From NCBI GenBank assembly GCA_002773695.1, contig PFAJ01000064.1, forward strand, positions 2,017 through 40,646: a stretch of DNA of 38,630 nucleotides, in the 5' to 3' direction. A program made the translations under genes and the position numbers. This document shows positions 35,469 to 38,630 of this stretch, in pieces. The notes under the pieces are model-generated. The model saw nothing but the letters and a program-made list of their open reading frames with translations. It made no database searches and had not been told where the DNA came from. The stretch is from Candidatus Doudnabacteria bacterium CG10_big_fil_rev_8_21_14_0_10_41_10. GTDB taxonomy: Bacteria > Patescibacteriota > Doudnabacteria > UBA920 > 2-01-FULL-50-11. Numbering within the stretch: position 1 is the stretch's first letter; each line of letters begins with the position of its first letter.

Positions 35469-35954
35469 CTAATCTATACCGTAAGTAGTCAACGCAATCT
35501 CAACAATCACGCCATTCGCATTTTTTTCATCTTTAAATATGTTTACCAAAAAAAGTTCCATCCCATCGTAACTGCCGGCGATCAGACTCGCGCCGCCGAT
35601 AGTGTTGGTAGTCTCACCCATCTGCCAGCCGGCTTCTTTTAGATAATCGGAATAACTATTTAAAACATCTTCCAAAGTTTTGTCTGACGTATAACTGAAA
35701 CTCTCTTGTACAAACCCTTGATCCAAGTATTCTTTTATAACATTTTCCATAACTACCGCTTTATGATCCAAAAGCAATTCCCGAGGCACCCAAACAGGAA
35801 TATCTTCATTATCAACCGGGATCACTTGCAATTGTCCTTGTGGAGTATTTACCACGGTGTTTTTAGACGTGACATTGCCACTCTGCCAAAGATATAAACT
35901 TACTACAATTATTATTGCAATAATAATGATAATTATATTTTTCTTTGCCTTCAT
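35469..35954 (-). CDS. Hypothetical membrane-anchored protein
   Basis: N-term MKAKKNIIIIIIAIIIVVSLYLWQSG; extracytoplasmic domain with no recognised family. Confidence 0.7.
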   Translation of the reverse strand: MKAKKNIIIIIIAIIIVVSLYLWQSGNVTSKNTVVNTPQGQLQVIPVDNEDIPVWVPRELLLDHKAVVMENVIKEYLDQGFVQESFSYTSDKTLEDVLNSYSDYLKEAGWQMGETTNTIGGASLIAGSYDGMELFLVNIFKDEKNANGVIVEIALTTYGID

Positions 35955-35984
35955 TGTTTATTTTTTAATTTTTTGTCATTACTA

Positions 35985-36063
35985 TGTTATCGTTCGAGCG
36001 TAGTCGAGAACTACATTGTCGCATCTTCTCAACTCGGCTAGCGCCTCGCTCGAAGGATATTAA
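35985..36063. repeat. REP-like palindromic element, minimal form
   Basis: GTTATCGTTCGAGCGTAGTCGAGAACTACATTGTCGCATCTTCTCAACTCGGCTAGCGCCTCGCTCGAAGGATATTA. Confidence 0.85.
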
Positions 36064-36173
36064 CAACGTCCTCCCCAGACTATGAATTACGCTTCAGTTT
36101 AAAATGAGGTTATTTCTTCTCCCTTATTATATACAAAACTTTCTAAAAACCCAACACTTCGCCATGTTAGTAA

Positions 36174-36204
36174 CAAAAAAACCCCACTTTACAGTGAGGT
36201 TTTA
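36174..36204 (-). terminator. Terminator after the right-edge surface protein
   Basis: AAAACCTCACTGTAAAGTGGGGTTTTTTT on the minus strand. Confidence 0.75.
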
Positions 36205-36214
36205 ATGCTTTCCG

Positions 36215-38630
36215 TTATTCGGGTGGGATCTCTATAAACTCCGGTGATTTTGATGTTTGGGTTTTTGCCAGTAAAATAATCCTGGCAGAAAACGGTATCG
36301 CTCCTGGATCGTAAGTACCGAACGTGTCGATAATAACCAACTCACGAGGCTGAGTAGTCAAGGTGGAAACTGTAGCATCAAACGTAACTGTAAAAAATTC
36401 ACCTGTAGATAAAATGCTTGGATAAGTAAAATTATTATAATTACCAAAGCACAAACCCGGACAGGAAAAATTGGTAATACTGGAAATGTTAGCAGACGCC
36501 GAGATCCCTGCTTTAACTTGAGTCGCGTCCCCCGGCCCGTCATTTCGATATGTGATACTGAAATTTAAGATGTCCCCGTCTTTGATGTCGGACAAACTGA
36601 ACGAACCTGATCCATTGACTGCCGAAATTGATACAGCGACGTTAGGAATCGGAACAGGTGGGGCATCTACGGTATAATCAACCGGAACAGTCTGGTTTGC
36701 GGCGTTTGGTTCGGAAATTGTCACGGCGCCGGTGTAGTTACCTGGCGCAAAGGAGGTGTCAGTGACAGAAACTGTGAATACCCGATTGGCGCCGGGAGCC
36801 ACAGAGAAAGTGGTTGGGGCAACAGAGATCCAAGAGCGATTGTCAGATATGGTAAAGTCTAAATTTTGATCGCCGGTGTTTTGTATGGTTACATTTTGAG
36901 AAGCCGGGTTAGGCCCATTTTGCTCTGCTGAAAAATTCAAAGAGGAAGGTGCTTTGTTAAAGGTGTAAATAGGGGCTCCCGCCAAAGGAGTCAATTGAGA
37001 CTGCGGGACTATGGCTTTGGGGGTTTGTGGCGAGCTCCAAAAAAGCTGGGCAACACCAAATACGGTATTTTCAAAATATTCCATACGAATCGGATACTTT
37101 TGGCCAGCGATTAAATTGATAGTCGCGGTGTGTTCAGTGGGTGGCTGGGCAAACCATTTATCTATCAGTAAAATACCATTCACCCATAATCTAACTCCAT
37201 CATCTGTGAGTATGTAAAATGTGTAAGTTTCTGTGCACCGGGCTTCAATCTCCCCTTCCCAACGAACAGAGAAAGTGTCTCCTCCACCGGCATAAGTAGT
37301 CCCAATAGGATCTGATGGGTTAAAATTGATTGTGGCATCGATATGCTGGTTGGTTTGAGAATTGAAATTTGTTCCATTAAAAACCGTTGCCGTTAAACCG
37401 GTTCCGATTCCGGCGGCGTTGCAACCAACCAGTGGAACGCCATTTACTGTGTAATCAACCGCGACCGTCTGGTTGCCAGCGTTTGGTTCGGAAATAGTGA
37501 CGGTGCCGGTATAGTTGGCCGGGGCAAGCGAGGTGTCGGTGACAGAGACTGACACTACTCGATTGGCGCCGGGGAGCACGGAGAAAACAGCTGGGACGAT
37601 GGAGATCCAAGAGCGATCATCAGAAAAAATAAAACTTAGATCTTGGTTGCCGGTGTTGGTTATAGTTACGTTTTGAGAAGCGGGATTTCCAGCACCTTGG
37701 TTAGCAGAATAGCTAAGAGATGCGGGGGCGCGGGTAAAGGTATAGTTTAGACCGGCACTCACAGTATAATTAACCGTGACCGTCTGGTTTGCCGCGTTTG
37801 GTTCGGAAATGGTTATGGTGCCGGTATAACCTGCTGGCGCAAGCGAGGTGTCGGTAACAGAAACTGACACTACTCGATTGGCGCCCGGGAGAACAGAGAA
37901 AACGGTTGGAGAAATGGACATCCAAGGACGGTCATCAGATAGAGTAAAGTTTAGAGTTTGGTTGCCAGTGTTTTGTATAGTTACATTTTGAGAAACTGGA
38001 TTTGGGTCATTTCGGACAGCGGAATAGTTAAGGGTTGCGGGGGCGCGAGTGTAGGTGTAGGTAGGCCCGACCGGTGATGGGGTCAATTGAGACTGCGGAA
38101 CTATGGCTTTGGGGGTTTGTGGCGAACTCCAGAAAAGCTGGGCGACGGAAGTCACGCCGCCTTCGAAAAAATCCATGCGAATAGGGTACTTTTGGCCGGC
38201 GATTAAATCGATTGTTCCGCTGTATTCAGTGGGTGGATGGCCAAACCATTTATCTACCAGTAAAACCCCATTTACCCACAGTCTGACTCCGTCATCTGTT
38301 CGGGCGTAAAAAGTGTAAGTTTCCGTGCACTGGGCTTCAATCTCTCCGTCCCATTTAACAGAAAAATTATCACCACTGCCCGTATAGGTAACCCCGATAG
38401 GATCTGCCGGATCAAAATTGATTGTGGGGTCGACATGTTGATTTACATGAGGAGGGAAAAATACTCCATTATAAACCGTCGCGGTCAAGCCGGTTCCGGA
38501 TCCGGTGGGATTACAACCGACTGGTGGAGGACCATTTAAAGTATAATTAACCGCGACCGTCTGGTTTGCCGCGTTTGGTTCGGAAATGGTTATGGTGCCG
38601 GTATAACCTGCTGGCGCAAGCGAGGTGTCG
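36215..38630 (-). CDS. Large surface protein (N-terminus beyond window) with alternating PA14-like and BACON-like repeats and a DUF11-like C-terminus
   Basis: PA14-like GLTATV(Y/F)NG..DGVRLWVNG(V/I)LL(V/I)DKWF.. twice; BACON-like blocks ~4 times; the frame stays open from 38488 to 38630 (DTSLAPAGYTGTITISEPNAANQTVAVNYTLNGPPPVGCNPTGSGTGLTATVYNG). Confidence 0.88.
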   Translation of the reverse strand, partial: DTSLAPAGYTGTITISEPNAANQTVAVNYTLNGPPPVGCNPTGSGTGLTATVYNGVFFPPHVNQHVDPTINFDPADPIGVTYTGSGDNFSVKWDGEIEAQCTETYTFYARTDDGVRLWVNGVLLVDKWFGHPPTEYSGTIDLIAGQKYPIRMDFFEGGVTSVAQLFWSSPQTPKAIVPQSQLTPSPVGPTYTYTRAPATLNYSAVRNDPNPVSQNVTIQNTGNQTLNFTLSDDRPWMSISPTVFSVLPGANRVVSVSVTDTSLAPAGYTGTITISEPNAANQTVTVNYTVSAGLNYTFTRAPASLSYSANQGAGNPASQNVTITNTGNQDLSFIFSDDRSWISIVPAVFSVLPGANRVVSVSVTDTSLAPANYTGTVTISEPNAGNQTVAVDYTVNGVPLVGCNAAGIGTGLTATVFNGTNFNSQTNQHIDATINFNPSDPIGTTYAGGGDTFSVRWEGEIEARCTETYTFYILTDDGVRLWVNGILLIDKWFAQPPTEHTATINLIAGQKYPIRMEYFENTVFGVAQLFWSSPQTPKAIVPQSQLTPLAGAPIYTFNKAPSSLNFSAEQNGPNPASQNVTIQNTGDQNLDFTISDNRSWISVAPTTFSVAPGANRVFTVSVTDTSFAPGNYTGAVTISEPNAANQTVPVDYTVDAPPVPIPNVAVSISAVNGSGSFSLSDIKDGDILNFSITYRNDGPGDATQVKAGISASANISSITNFSCPGLCFGNYNNFTYPSILSTGEFFTVTFDATVSTLTTQPRELVIIDTFGTYDPGAIPFSARIILLAKTQTSKSPEFIEIPPE

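Overview
The window looks like a chromosomal segment from a small-genome bacterium, probably Patescibacteria/CPR. This is inferred from its mix of ribosomal and translation genes, reduced gene set, AT-rich spacers and large repetitive surface proteins. No rRNA, CRISPR array or transposase was found. Recognisable genes are rplL, rplJ, mltG, pcm, an MscS-like protein, yjbQ, a VTT/DedA protein, a DUF296/PPC protein, a DUF1893 protein plus an ECF-S-like protein, type II glutamine synthetase, rpmG, a two-component cluster, a TPR protein, tsf, rpsB, rpmE, prfA, prmC and a DsbA-like protein. There are four tRNAs: Trp(CCA), Thr(GGU), Tyr(GUA) and Thr(UGU). Three surface proteins carry BACON/PA14/DUF11-like or collagen-like domains, and one more resembles the Acidobacteria TIGR03437 C-terminal domain. 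The most notable observations are: (1) a ~197-nt group I-like intron splitting tRNA-Thr(GGU) right after the anticodon; (2) dispersed palindromic repeats in frame inside coding genes (prmC and the left-edge surface protein), similar in concept to Rickettsia palindromic elements; (3) a GC-rich HD-hydrolase plus degenerate DHH/Myg1-like gene pair next to an AT-richer, intact-motif paralogue; (4) a nested REP-like repeat family and an exact 105-bp duplication; (5) an att-like duplication of the tRNA-Trp 3' end; (6) a phosphorelay cluster of kinases and receiver-only regulators with two uncharacterised small proteins; (7) rpsB and rpmE promoters that appear to share one -35 box. Everything was read by eye; no searches were run.
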